Below are positions 1-6,884 of a DNA stretch of 14,767 nt, one piece after another (position 1 is the stretch's first letter; the number at the start of each line of letters is the position of its first letter). Source of the stretch: Bacillota bacterium (GTDB lineage: Bacteria; Bacillota; Clostridia; Oscillospirales; Ruminococcaceae). The stretch is taken from positions 1 to 14,767 of the forward strand of contig JAEWBS010000023.1 in assembly GCA_023391005.1 (NCBI GenBank), written 5' to 3'. A program made the translations under genes and the position numbers. The notes beneath the pieces are model-generated. The model was not told the DNA's origin, made no database searches, and saw only the letters and a program-made list of their open reading frames with translations.

Positions 1-699
1 CTTTAAATACCCAAATCCCCCCCGAGCGGCACTGTCGGTGCATAGCCTGTGGTTTTCCGTTCTGCCGCCGCGGTCACTTTGGATATTACATTTAAAGCGA
101 AACGTAAATTTTTTTTACAGCGCCTGAATTTAATACGGTGGGTTTTAAGGCTGCGTTCTGTTGATAATGCGGGGGGAAATGCGATTGCGCTTTTGCTAGC
201 GGCGGGCTGTGGATCGGGGCGTTTTGCCGTCTGTGGCATAACATGTCAGTGAGGCTAAGCGGCGGCAGCGTTCGGGTGGCGCACATCAGCCTGTGCAAAA
301 CCGGCCTGTGTGCGCCCACAGACCCGCCCGCGCGCGCGTTACCCGCCGCATCACATAGATGCGCGCCGGCATGCCGGGGCAGCCGCAATACCCCTTGCCC
401 CGGCATGTGAACCTCGCTTTTCGGCTGTTGCGTTATACGAAGTTTCCGCTAAAATATTGCGGTTGAACGTTAGGTTCAGCCGCATGCAAGCAAGATGGCG
501 TTATCGGTTTGTATGATAAGCCAAATTGCTGTAGTGGCGACTCGCGGTTTGGCTTTGGCTCTGCGTCGTCAATGCTTTGCCCGGCGGAATGCTGCCGGCA
601 CTGCCTTTGAGACGGGGCGAAATGGCCGCGGCGCCGCATGTTTCGTTTTGGCGGGGCTTCGTATCAGTGGCGCTGACAGGAATTGCCCGGTACATTTTA
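1..699. other. Gene-free stretch with inverted repeats
   Basis: No open frame here has a recognisable family, a convincing ribosome binding site or a consistent coding look on either strand; the frames present overlap one another on both strands. Two clear dyads are visible: 370-381 with 396-407 (CATGCCGGGGCA / TGCCCCGGCATG, perfect 12 bp, 14-nt loop) and 459-468 with 474-483 (10 bp with one G-U wobble, 5-nt loop). Neither is followed by a T-run, so they are not obvious terminators. This may be a decayed gene region or the 3' surroundings of a gene left of the window. Confidence 0.5.
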
Positions 700-728
700 T
701 TGACCTTTAGCGGCATTTAAGGTAAAAT
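700..728 (+). promoter_or_regulatory. SigA-type promoter for rpe
   Basis: A -35 box TTGACC (700-705) and a -10 box TAAAAT (723-728) are separated by exactly 17 nt. Transcription would start near 735 and give a leader of about 147 nt before the rpe start. The leader has a GCCCC/GGGGC hairpin (772-786) and a longer weak stem CGGCA/TGCCG (805-809 with 831-835). I recognise no known riboswitch class in it. Confidence 0.6.
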
Positions 729-881
729 AACCGCAGGGTGGATATTTTATCTTCTTCATTCGTTGTGGCATGCCCCCGAGTGGGGCTTATCGCCATTCAT
801 GTGTCGGCATGCTAGGTGTTTGCACGGGCTTGCCGTAAAAAAGGGACGTATTTTCAAACCAAAAAGGGAGCGATAAATTCC

Positions 882-1544
882 ATGATTCTGATCTCCCCGT
901 CGATTCTGGCAAGCGATTTTGCCAATTTAGAGCGCGAGGTGCGCGCCATTGCAATGGGCGGCGCCGATCTGGTTCACGTCGACGTGATGGACGGGCATTT
1001 TGTGCCCAATATTACAATCGGTGTGCCGGTGGTGGAATCGCTGAAAAAGATCAGCCCCCTGCCGCTTGATGTGCACCTGATGATCAGCGACCCGCTGACC
1101 TATGCCGCCGTCTTTGCCAAGGCGGGTAGCGACATTATTACCTTTCATGTCGAGTGCGGCTGCGACGTTCAACAAACCATCGATGCCATTCGTCGAAGCG
1201 GGGCGAAGGTGGGCCTCTCGCTAAAGCCCAAAACTCCTGCCGAGGCGGTGTTTCCTTATCTGGACCAGATCGATATGGTGCTGGTAATGACGGTGGAGCC
1301 CGGCTTTGGCGGGCAACGCTTTATGCCGGACATGCTGCCCAAAATGGCGTTGATCCGCCAGCGCATCGACGAATTGGACCTTGCGGTCGACATTCAGGTC
1401 GATGGCGGCATCGACGTCGCGACAGCGCCGCTCGTCGCGCAAGCGGGGGCTAATATTCTCGTGGCAGGCTCAGCGGTTTTCCGTCATGAAAACTATGCCG
1501 GGCCTATTTCTGATATCCGAAAGGCGGCTGAGGCGGCACTTTAG
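882..1544 (+). CDS. rpe: Ribulose-phosphate 3-epimerase
   Basis: The product interconverts D-ribulose 5-phosphate and D-xylulose 5-phosphate in the cytosolic pentose phosphate pathway. The 220-residue TIM barrel is the usual family length. It shows SPSILASDF near the N terminus, HVDVMDGHFVPN (residues 32-43), LDVHLM (62-67), VEPGFGGQRF (138-147) and VDGGI (173-177). The family's metal ligands and acid-base residues are present as His32, Asp34, His65 and Asp174. I chose the ATG at 882 because family proteins begin with SPSILA-type sequence right after Met and because an AAAGGGAG ribosome site lies at 863-870. An in-frame upstream start at 816 would add 22 non-homologous residues. It is monocistronic in this window, with its own promoter at 700-728, and is followed by a convergent gene. 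No clear terminator separates the two. Confidence 0.96.
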   Translation: MILISPSILASDFANLEREVRAIAMGGADLVHVDVMDGHFVPNITIGVPVVESLKKISPLPLDVHLMISDPLTYAAVFAKAGSDIITFHVECGCDVQQTIDAIRRSGAKVGLSLKPKTPAEAVFPYLDQIDMVLVMTVEPGFGGQRFMPDMLPKMALIRQRIDELDLAVDIQVDGGIDVATAPLVAQAGANILVAGSAVFRHENYAGPISDIRKAAEAAL

Positions 1545-1703
1545 CCGTGCGCAGCGTGTATTTCACTTAAGAGCGGATGCCTTAGCGGCAGATTATGCTC
1601 TGTCTGTGTTAGAAGGGCGGCGGACATCGCCTCACGCTACACATTTGGCAGGCCACGAAATCTGCGCGCCAAGCCATCGTGCCTGTTAATGAAAATATCT
1701 CGA

Positions 1704-2279
1704 TCAGCTAAAATAATAGGACAGCATGTCGATGGCATGCTCGCGGATGATCGGTTTGCAGTGCTCCTCGACGATGGCGCACAGCACGCTGCCGCCCTCG
1801 GCACGCTGACCATATTCCGAGAGCAGGTTGACGGCGGGGCCGTTTTGCCCGTCCATGGGGCGGATGATCAACTGCCAACAGTCCTGCTGTCGGTAGAGCG
1901 CGCTTTGCAGCAGGCGATGCCCATGCAGCGAAAAAAGCTGTAGCGCGCCGCGAATCAGCGCCTCGGTGTCGTCAAAGCTGAACATAACCGGCTCGCAGAT
2001 CGAGGTGGTGTGCGCTTCCTTCTGCTCCATAACGAAATAGACCGTCGCGCCGCCGTCATCCTCGGGATAAATCTCGATGAGCAGGCGGTCGCCGAGCAGC
2101 AAAAATGAGGTGTCGGTCTGTGACTGAGCCTGCGCCAGCACGCCGAGCAGATAGCGCCGCAGCTTTTTGACCTCGGCTGTATCCTGACTATCCCAGTCTA
2201 TGCCTACCTGTTCCACATCCTGCGCCGTTAAAACGACCTTTAACCGGTCGGGCGATACAAGACGAAATACCAAAAACAT
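1704..2279 (-). CDS. mecA: MecA-family adaptor protein (ClpC adaptor)
   Basis: The 191-residue product resembles MecA/YpbH adaptors, which deliver substrates to the ClpC-ClpP protease and control competence and stress regulators in Firmicutes. The N-terminal part has the family layout: a short strand, then RLKVVLTAQDVEQVGIDW (residues 12-29), then an amphipathic helix. The C-terminal part has the ClpC-binding-domain signature: an acidic, low-complexity linker, then SALYR (126-130), LSEYG (153-157) and a terminal AIDMLSYYF (182-190). The ATG at 2279 is chosen by alignment to the family N terminus; AAGGCGG sits immediately upstream, only about 2 nt from the start, which is tight. The open frame runs 101 codons further upstream, but there it is antisense to the next gene. 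It is divergent from the Rnf-like operon across 58 bp. The family assignment is from pattern memory, and the sequence is a distant member. Confidence 0.8.
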   Translation of the reverse strand: MFLVFRLVSPDRLKVVLTAQDVEQVGIDWDSQDTAEVKKLRRYLLGVLAQAQSQTDTSFLLLGDRLLIEIYPEDDGGATVYFVMEQKEAHTTSICEPVMFSFDDTEALIRGALQLFSLHGHRLLQSALYRQQDCWQLIIRPMDGQNGPAVNLLSEYGQRAEGGSVLCAIVEEHCKPIIREHAIDMLSYYFS

Positions 2280-2337
2280 CACCGCCTTATTGGTTTTACA
2301 TTCAAGAAAAGACCATACGGGCGAAGGAGGACGGTTG

Positions 2338-3390
2338 ATGAGAACCAATTCTTCCAAAGGGATTTTACTAGAGCAAAATAAAGAGCCGGGATTGTCGCGC
2401 GAAATCAGGCGGCTGCCCGGGTTGGACATACCCCTGCAAAGGACCGAAACGCCGGTTTCGCCCACGCCTGAGCTGCTCGCGCCGTACGAAATTGTATCCA
2501 TCGCGCGTGAGGCCAGAATCATCGACGAGTGCGACGGCCGTCGCCTGTGGAAAAAACTGGCTGCCGCCGCGCGAGACGGCATTTCAGGTATCGTGGTCGA
2601 TGCGCTTGACGACGAGCCGTATATCTCCAGCCAGCTTGGGCCCGCGCTGCACTTTCCCGAGCAGCTGGCCGAGGGGCTGGCGCTGGCCAGAAGAGCGATT
2701 GGCGCGTCTAAAACGTCGATTGAAATCTACCGCAACCTGTTTGATATCGACACCCGCATACCGCACAATATTTTTGGCGTTAGGGTCGAGCGCATCAGCG
2801 GCGCCTATCCGGCCGAATACCGCGCCAAGCGGCAGATGAAGCGCGACAACGTGCTGATCATCGGCGCCTGCGCGCTCATGCATCTGCGCCGGGCGGCCTA
2901 TGAGGGGCTGTGCCAAAACAGCTGCTTTATCACGGTGGCGGGCGACTGCATCGCCAACGCGGGCAATTACGAGGTGCCGATCGGTTGCTCAATCGGTCAG
3001 GTGCTTTACGCGGTGGGCACCATCGCCAATCCTAAGCGCATTGTCGCGGGCGGCTCGATGACCGGCTTTGGTATCACCGACCCCGATAAGGTGTTTGTGT
3101 CGGCGACGACAAAGGGCGTACTGGCCTTTGCCGAGGAATTTAAGGATCTGGGCTACAACTGCATCGGGTGTGGGCGCTGCACCGATGTCTGCCCCGAGGG
3201 GCTCTCGCCCTATTTTATTTACAAGGTGATGCAGACCCCACAAAAGCGCAATCTCACGCTTGCCGATGCCGAGCTTTGCACCGGCTGCGGAACCTGCAGC
3301 TACGTTTGCCCCGCCAAGCTGGACTTGGCGCAGGTTATGGCTAGGGCGGCGGCGCTGACGCGCGCCCGGCAGCAAGGAGGCCCACTGTGA
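2338..3390 (+). CDS. rnfC: RnfC-like iron-sulfur protein, N-terminally reduced
   Basis: RnfC is the cytoplasmic NADH-oxidising subunit of the Rnf ferredoxin:NAD+ oxidoreductase. This 350-residue version keeps the C-terminal core: an SLBB-like region (about 195-262) and two 4Fe-4S motifs, CIGCGRCTDVCP (275-286) and CTGCGTCSYVCP (314-325). It also keeps a trace of the family ECEPYITAD segment as DDEPYISSQ (91-99). The usual N-terminal GGIHP barrel-sandwich domain is missing. The GlGGAGFPT nucleotide/FMN loop is replaced by unrelated sequence around 61-80, and the YPSGGAKQ segment becomes YPAEYRAKRQ (157-166). NADH oxidation is therefore doubtful, while electron transfer through the two clusters is plausible. 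The start follows GAAGGAGG (2323-2330) by 7 nt. The stop overlaps the next gene by 4 nt (GTGA), so translation is probably coupled. It is the first gene of an operon running to 7580. Confidence 0.88.
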   Translation: MRTNSSKGILLEQNKEPGLSREIRRLPGLDIPLQRTETPVSPTPELLAPYEIVSIAREARIIDECDGRRLWKKLAAAARDGISGIVVDALDDEPYISSQLGPALHFPEQLAEGLALARRAIGASKTSIEIYRNLFDIDTRIPHNIFGVRVERISGAYPAEYRAKRQMKRDNVLIIGACALMHLRRAAYEGLCQNSCFITVAGDCIANAGNYEVPIGCSIGQVLYAVGTIANPKRIVAGGSMTGFGITDPDKVFVSATTKGVLAFAEEFKDLGYNCIGCGRCTDVCPEGLSPYFIYKVMQTPQKRNLTLADAELCTGCGTCSYVCPAKLDLAQVMARAAALTRARQQGGPL

Positions 3391-4412
3391 AACTACGCGC
3401 ACAAAACCCCCCGCATATCCGCTCGCGCGAAAGCAACCAGACCGTGATGCTCGACGCCATTATCGCCATGCTCCCGCTTTATGCGATGGCGACCTATTAC
3501 TACGGAAAACGCGCCCTCGCGCTGGGGCTTTTAAGCGTGATGGTCACGACCGCGTTCGATATGCTCTGTGTCATTGCCAGACGCAATATCCCGAATATCC
3601 GCGACCTTTCGCCTACCGTCACCGGCATGCTGATTCCTCTTTTGATGCCGGCCTCCATCCGGTTTGAGGTTGTCGCGGCGGCTGCGCTGTTTGGTATTGC
3701 CGTTGCCAAGCATCCGTTTGGCGGCGTCGGAGAAAACATCTTTAACCCCGCCGTGGCCGGCGCGGCCTTTGCGGTTGTATGCTGGCCCAAGTCGATGTTT
3801 TTATATCCCGTTCCGTTCGACCGGCTGCCCATCGCGGTGGACAGCACACAAAAGCTGATCAATTCCCCAGCCTATACGCTGTCGCTGGGGGGGGCGCCGA
3901 ATACAGATCTTTTAGATATGCTGCTGGGCAACTTTGCGGGCCCCATGGGTGCCACTAACATATTAGTTTTATGTACATGTTTCTTATTCCTCGCGGTGAG
4001 AAAAACCGTGAGCGTTTGGATGACCGGCGCGTTTTTGACCGGCGCGGCCCTTGTTGCGATTGCTGTGCCGCGGGCCATGTTGACGCCGATTTCTTCGGTC
4101 AGCTACGAGCTGATGACCGGCCTGACGCTGATCGGCGCCATTTTTTTGATAAACGACCCTGTAACGTCGCCCAAGCGCAAGCTGCCTAAGATACTCTACG
4201 GCTTTTTGGCGGGCGTGGTCAGCATGACGTTTCGGCATTTGGGAGAATATGAAGATTCGTTGCTGTTTGCCATTCTGGTCATGAACGCATCGGTTTGGAT
4301 TATTGATTTGTGGGGAGAGCATTTAGCGCACGCCCTCAGGAGGAAGAACATTGAACTTAAAACCAATTCGGAAATATCGTCGGCGGTTGAAGAAAACATC
4401 GGGGCTGATTAA
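3387..4412 (+). CDS. rnfD: RnfD-like membrane subunit
   Basis: RnfD/NqrB are polytopic membrane subunits that normally carry covalent FMN and form part of the ion path. This 341-residue protein is close to the family's usual length. It has roughly eight or nine hydrophobic segments, the N-terminal NPPHIRSRES (7-16, canonically SPH...R), GGVGENIFNPA (112-122) and INDPVTSPKRK (255-265), all good RnfD landmarks. The canonical flavinylation motif (D-G-x-S-x-A-T-P-L) is not present: the aligned stretch reads SPAYTLSL (160-167), with Thr164 the only nearby candidate. The common GETSA segment is GATN (188-191). The start is GTG at 3387 after AAGGAGG (3374-3380), overlapping the rnfC-like stop. The tail overlaps the next gene by 62 nt. 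I infer membership in the same complex as its neighbours. Confidence 0.9.
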   Translation: MKLRAQNPPHIRSRESNQTVMLDAIIAMLPLYAMATYYYGKRALALGLLSVMVTTAFDMLCVIARRNIPNIRDLSPTVTGMLIPLLMPASIRFEVVAAAALFGIAVAKHPFGGVGENIFNPAVAGAAFAVVCWPKSMFLYPVPFDRLPIAVDSTQKLINSPAYTLSLGGAPNTDLLDMLLGNFAGPMGATNILVLCTCFLFLAVRKTVSVWMTGAFLTGAALVAIAVPRAMLTPISSVSYELMTGLTLIGAIFLINDPVTSPKRKLPKILYGFLAGVVSMTFRHLGEYEDSLLFAILVMNASVWIIDLWGEHLAHALRRKNIELKTNSEISSAVEENIGAD

Positions 4413-5013
4413 AAATAACCCCGTTGTGGCGCTGGGCATGGCATTGCCCTTCGTCATTGTGCCAACGCTAAATTTAAAAAGCGGTTTGCTGATTAGCGTG
4501 TTTATTCTGGCGGCAACCGTCCCGGCGGCGACGCTGGCCCCCGTTCTGCACAAGAAAGTGCCGACGCCTTATCTGGTGCCCGGTTACGCTCTGCTGGCCA
4601 TGCTCGGCATCATCGCGGCCCAGCTGCTGCTGCGGCGGCAGGCGGTGCTGCTTGACAGTCTCGGCCTTTATATTCCGCTGGCGGCCGTCAACAGCATCAT
4701 GATCGATCTCGCAGTCGTACACCCCCGCCAGACGCCGCAGCGCGGGCTGCGCGACGCGGCCGTCATCTGTCTGGGGTTTGCGCTTGTGGCCTGCGGCATT
4801 GGCGCTGTGCGCGAGGTATTGGGCAGCAGAACCATCTGGGGCGTGCCCTTCGGTTTATACCCCATCCGAATGGTGGGCGTTACGCTGCCGTTTTTCGGAT
4901 TTATTCTGTTGGGCTTTTTAAACGCTCTGTGCCGGAGCGTTGACCGCGGCATTATAAACGGCATGCTCTCACGCATGCCGGCGCCCGCGAGCGGGGAGGG
5001 CAGCAACGAATGA
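4351..5013 (+). CDS. rnfE: RnfE-like membrane subunit lacking cluster cysteines
   Basis: RnfE is a six-helix membrane subunit that, together with RnfA, holds an intramembrane 2Fe-2S cluster in characterised Rnf complexes. This 220-residue protein matches in GLIKNNPVV (18-26), SLGLYIPLAAVN (103-114) and GIGAVREVLG (149-158). The two conserved cysteines are gone. The family LGLCP motif reads LGMALP (28-33), and the family TNC motif reads VNS (113-115). Other cysteines (140, 148, 194) lie elsewhere. The start is TTG at 4351 behind AGGAGG (4338-4343), 7 nt away, and it lies inside the 3' end of the rnfD-like gene. The stop overlaps the next start (ATGA). Canonical operons have rnfG between D and E, and it is absent here. 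The family call is solid; ordinary cluster chemistry is unlikely. Confidence 0.85.
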   Translation: MNLKPIRKYRRRLKKTSGLIKNNPVVALGMALPFVIVPTLNLKSGLLISVFILAATVPAATLAPVLHKKVPTPYLVPGYALLAMLGIIAAQLLLRRQAVLLDSLGLYIPLAAVNSIMIDLAVVHPRQTPQRGLRDAAVICLGFALVACGIGAVREVLGSRTIWGVPFGLYPIRMVGVTLPFFGFILLGFLNALCRSVDRGIINGMLSRMPAPASGEGSNE

Positions 5014-5594
5014 AGGCAATCTATGAAATGCTGGCAATCATCACCGTTGCGGCTGTGACCGAAAATCTACTTTTTGCACGTGCGATCGGTGTCGATCATA
5101 TTCTCGAGCGCACGAAAAGCTATCATGCCATTATACGGCTGGGGGCGCTGAACTGTGTGGTTTCATTCCTCGGCGGCGTGTTGGCGTGGGTTTTTAAATT
5201 TGCGCTAAAGCGCTATGTCTGGTGGCCGGTATTTAGAGGTCCGGCGGTGTTGCTGAGCATCAGCGCGGCGTATTTGCTGTTGGTGTTGCTGGTCGGCACG
5301 CGCAATCTGCGCTCGGCGCATTCGCTGCCGGTTACGGCGGCCTTTAACGGCGCCTCGTTCGGCGCGGTGCTCATTGCGATCGTCAGCCGCGAGACGCTGC
5401 TGCAAACCATCGCCTATTGTCTGGGCTGCTCAGCGGGCCTGATCATTGCACTGATGCTGGTGCATTCGGGGCGGGAGCGTCTGGAACTGTGCAAGGTTCC
5501 GAAATCCTTTGACGGCCTGCCCATCACAATGCTCTACATCGGCATACTCAGTCTTGCGATTTATGGCCTAATCGGCCACCAGCTGCCCACTTGA
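5010..5594 (+). CDS. rnfA: RnfA-like membrane subunit lacking cluster cysteines
   Basis: RnfA is the inverted-topology partner of RnfE. This 194-residue protein is almost exactly the length of E. coli RsxA and has about six membrane segments. It shares a degenerate VNNFVL...GLC segment as TENLLFARAIGVD (17-29), so the family cysteine aligns with Asp29. It also shares LPVTAAFNGAS (106-116), where the family TNC cysteine becomes Gly114, as well as GRERLELCKVPKSFDGLPI (154-172) and a C-terminal helix like RsxA's last one. It does have a CLGC pair (137-140) in the fifth helix, which the family lacks. The start follows GGGGAGGG (4993-5000) and overlaps the rnfE-like stop by 4 nt. RnfB, which normally follows RnfA, is absent. 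Remote similarity makes this the least certain of the four Rnf calls, but synteny supports it. Confidence 0.78.
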   Translation: MKAIYEMLAIITVAAVTENLLFARAIGVDHILERTKSYHAIIRLGALNCVVSFLGGVLAWVFKFALKRYVWWPVFRGPAVLLSISAAYLLLVLLVGTRNLRSAHSLPVTAAFNGASFGAVLIAIVSRETLLQTIAYCLGCSAGLIIALMLVHSGRERLELCKVPKSFDGLPITMLYIGILSLAIYGLIGHQLPT

Positions 5595-5618
5595 TGTTTT
5601 ATCCGGGAGGTGTTGTAA

Positions 5619-6857
5619 ATGGCGAAAAAAGGGACAAAGATCAAGCGCTACGGCAATATTTACGGCAGGGGAATGGGCGCGGGCTCATGGCCTATTCTGC
5701 TCGCCATGGTTTGTGGCGTGCTGCTTTTTGGCATTATAGGATGGAGCCTGTATACTCCGGTGCATGAATTTGTCATGAAGCTCGGCACCGAGCCGCCCGA
5801 GCCTGCCGGCCCCTCTGCGGCGGTCTCGGCCCCGGCGGTTTCCACGTCGCAGCCGCCCGAAGACACGCCTGAAAATACGTCCCAGCCCGAGTCTCAGCCT
5901 GCCGATCCCGCCCCGGTTCATCAGGGCGAGGGGCTGCGGGGTCTCTACCTCCCGCAGGCTCAGCTTTTAAACGACACCGTCCTTTCAAACATGCTGGCCA
6001 GTGCGGTGAACGCGCAGCTCAACACCGTGGTGGTTGACGCCAAGGATGCCACTGGCGCGGTGCTGTTTTCTTCTGAAAACGCGCTGGCGCAGAAGGCGGG
6101 CGCCGCAGCCGACACCGCCTATTCGGCCAGACAGACGGCTCAGGCGATCAGCGCCAAGGGGCTGGTTCCCGCCGCACGCATTCACGCCTTTCGTGACAGC
6201 ATCGCGCCCCTACAAGAACGCGATATGGCGGTGCACTACTATGATACCGATGTATTCTGGTATGACAATTCTCCTGATTTAGGCGGCAAGCCCTGGCTGA
6301 ATCCTTATTCTCAGGGAGCACAGCAGTATATTATCTCGCTGGCAAGCGAGCTTTGCGCGCAGGGATTCAAGATTATTCTGCTCGATTCGGTACAGTTCCC
6401 CTCAGGCGTGGGACTTGACAAGGCCGGATATGGCGCGGCCGCTAAGACGGTGACGCGGGACGCGGTGCTGACCCAGTTTGTCAACGCCGTTTCGGCTGCG
6501 GTCAAGGCCAAGGGCGGCGAGTTGGTTTTGTGCACGCAGGAGGGCTGGGCTCCGACCGGGGACGCGACGCGCGACGCGCAGATCGAGTTCTCTAACGGTC
6601 GGCTTTATGGCGGCACTCCCACCGGATTTTTCACCCCACGGACGACACTGCCGCTACCCGCGGATACGTCGCTCTGGGCCACGGCGCTGCGCAATGCCTC
6701 CTCGGCGGCGCGGGATACCGGTTGGATCGGCTTCATCCCCGCTTTTTCGGCTGACGGCACCCTTGTCGACTGCACGGCGCTGATGGCGTCGCTCAAAGCC
6801 GCGGGGGGCAGCGATTACGTGCTGTTTAACCCGCAGGGCAACTATAAGCTTCAATAA
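5619..6857 (+). CDS. Membrane-anchored DUF4015 putative glycoside hydrolase
   Basis: The 412-residue product has a basic N terminus, one membrane segment (about 24-44), a Pro/Ser/Glu-rich linker (57-103) and an extracellular domain from about 107. The domain resembles the DUF4015 'putative glycosyl hydrolase' TIM-barrel family. It shows TVVVDAKDATG (136-146), VPAARIHAFRDS (183-194), WLNPYSQGAQQYIISLAS (226-243) and GFKIILLDSVQFPS (249-262). The last is the degenerate equivalent of the family's GFDEIQFDYVRFP, and Asp256 is a candidate catalytic or binding residue. The substrate is unknown; cell-wall or extracellular glycans are a guess from family and location. The ATG follows GGGAGG (5605-5610) by 8 nt. 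The gene starts 24 nt after the RnfA-like gene and is clearly in its operon, at the position where rnfB would be expected. Tandem TAA stops end it. Confidence 0.85.
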   Translation: MAKKGTKIKRYGNIYGRGMGAGSWPILLAMVCGVLLFGIIGWSLYTPVHEFVMKLGTEPPEPAGPSAAVSAPAVSTSQPPEDTPENTSQPESQPADPAPVHQGEGLRGLYLPQAQLLNDTVLSNMLASAVNAQLNTVVVDAKDATGAVLFSSENALAQKAGAAADTAYSARQTAQAISAKGLVPAARIHAFRDSIAPLQERDMAVHYYDTDVFWYDNSPDLGGKPWLNPYSQGAQQYIISLASELCAQGFKIILLDSVQFPSGVGLDKAGYGAAAKTVTRDAVLTQFVNAVSAAVKAKGGELVLCTQEGWAPTGDATRDAQIEFSNGRLYGGTPTGFFTPRTTLPLPADTSLWATALRNASSAARDTGWIGFIPAFSADGTLVDCTALMASLKAAGGSDYVLFNPQGNYKLQ

Positions 6858-6884
6858 TAACTCATACGAAGGGGGCGTTTTAAA

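Noticed and set aside
370..407. 12-bp GC-rich dyad as a terminator
   Set aside because: The loop is 14 nt and no T-run follows on either strand, so it is kept only as an inverted repeat.
816..881. Upstream start for rpe adding 22 residues
   Set aside because: The extension has no family similarity, and the ribosome site AAAGGGAG serves the ATG at 882.
2200..2337. 46-residue N-terminal extension of the RnfC-like protein
   Set aside because: It is antisense to the mecA start and lies upstream of the clear GAAGGAGG site. It does not supply the missing RnfC N-terminal domain.
2280..2582. N-terminal extension of the MecA-type protein
   Set aside because: It would be entirely antisense to the rnfC-like gene and is unlike any MecA N terminus.
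5619..6857. The gene after the RnfA-like gene as a missing RnfG or RnfB
   Set aside because: It has no RnfG flavinylation motif and no RnfB ferredoxin cysteines; the extracellular domain carries DUF4015 glycosidase-like motifs instead.
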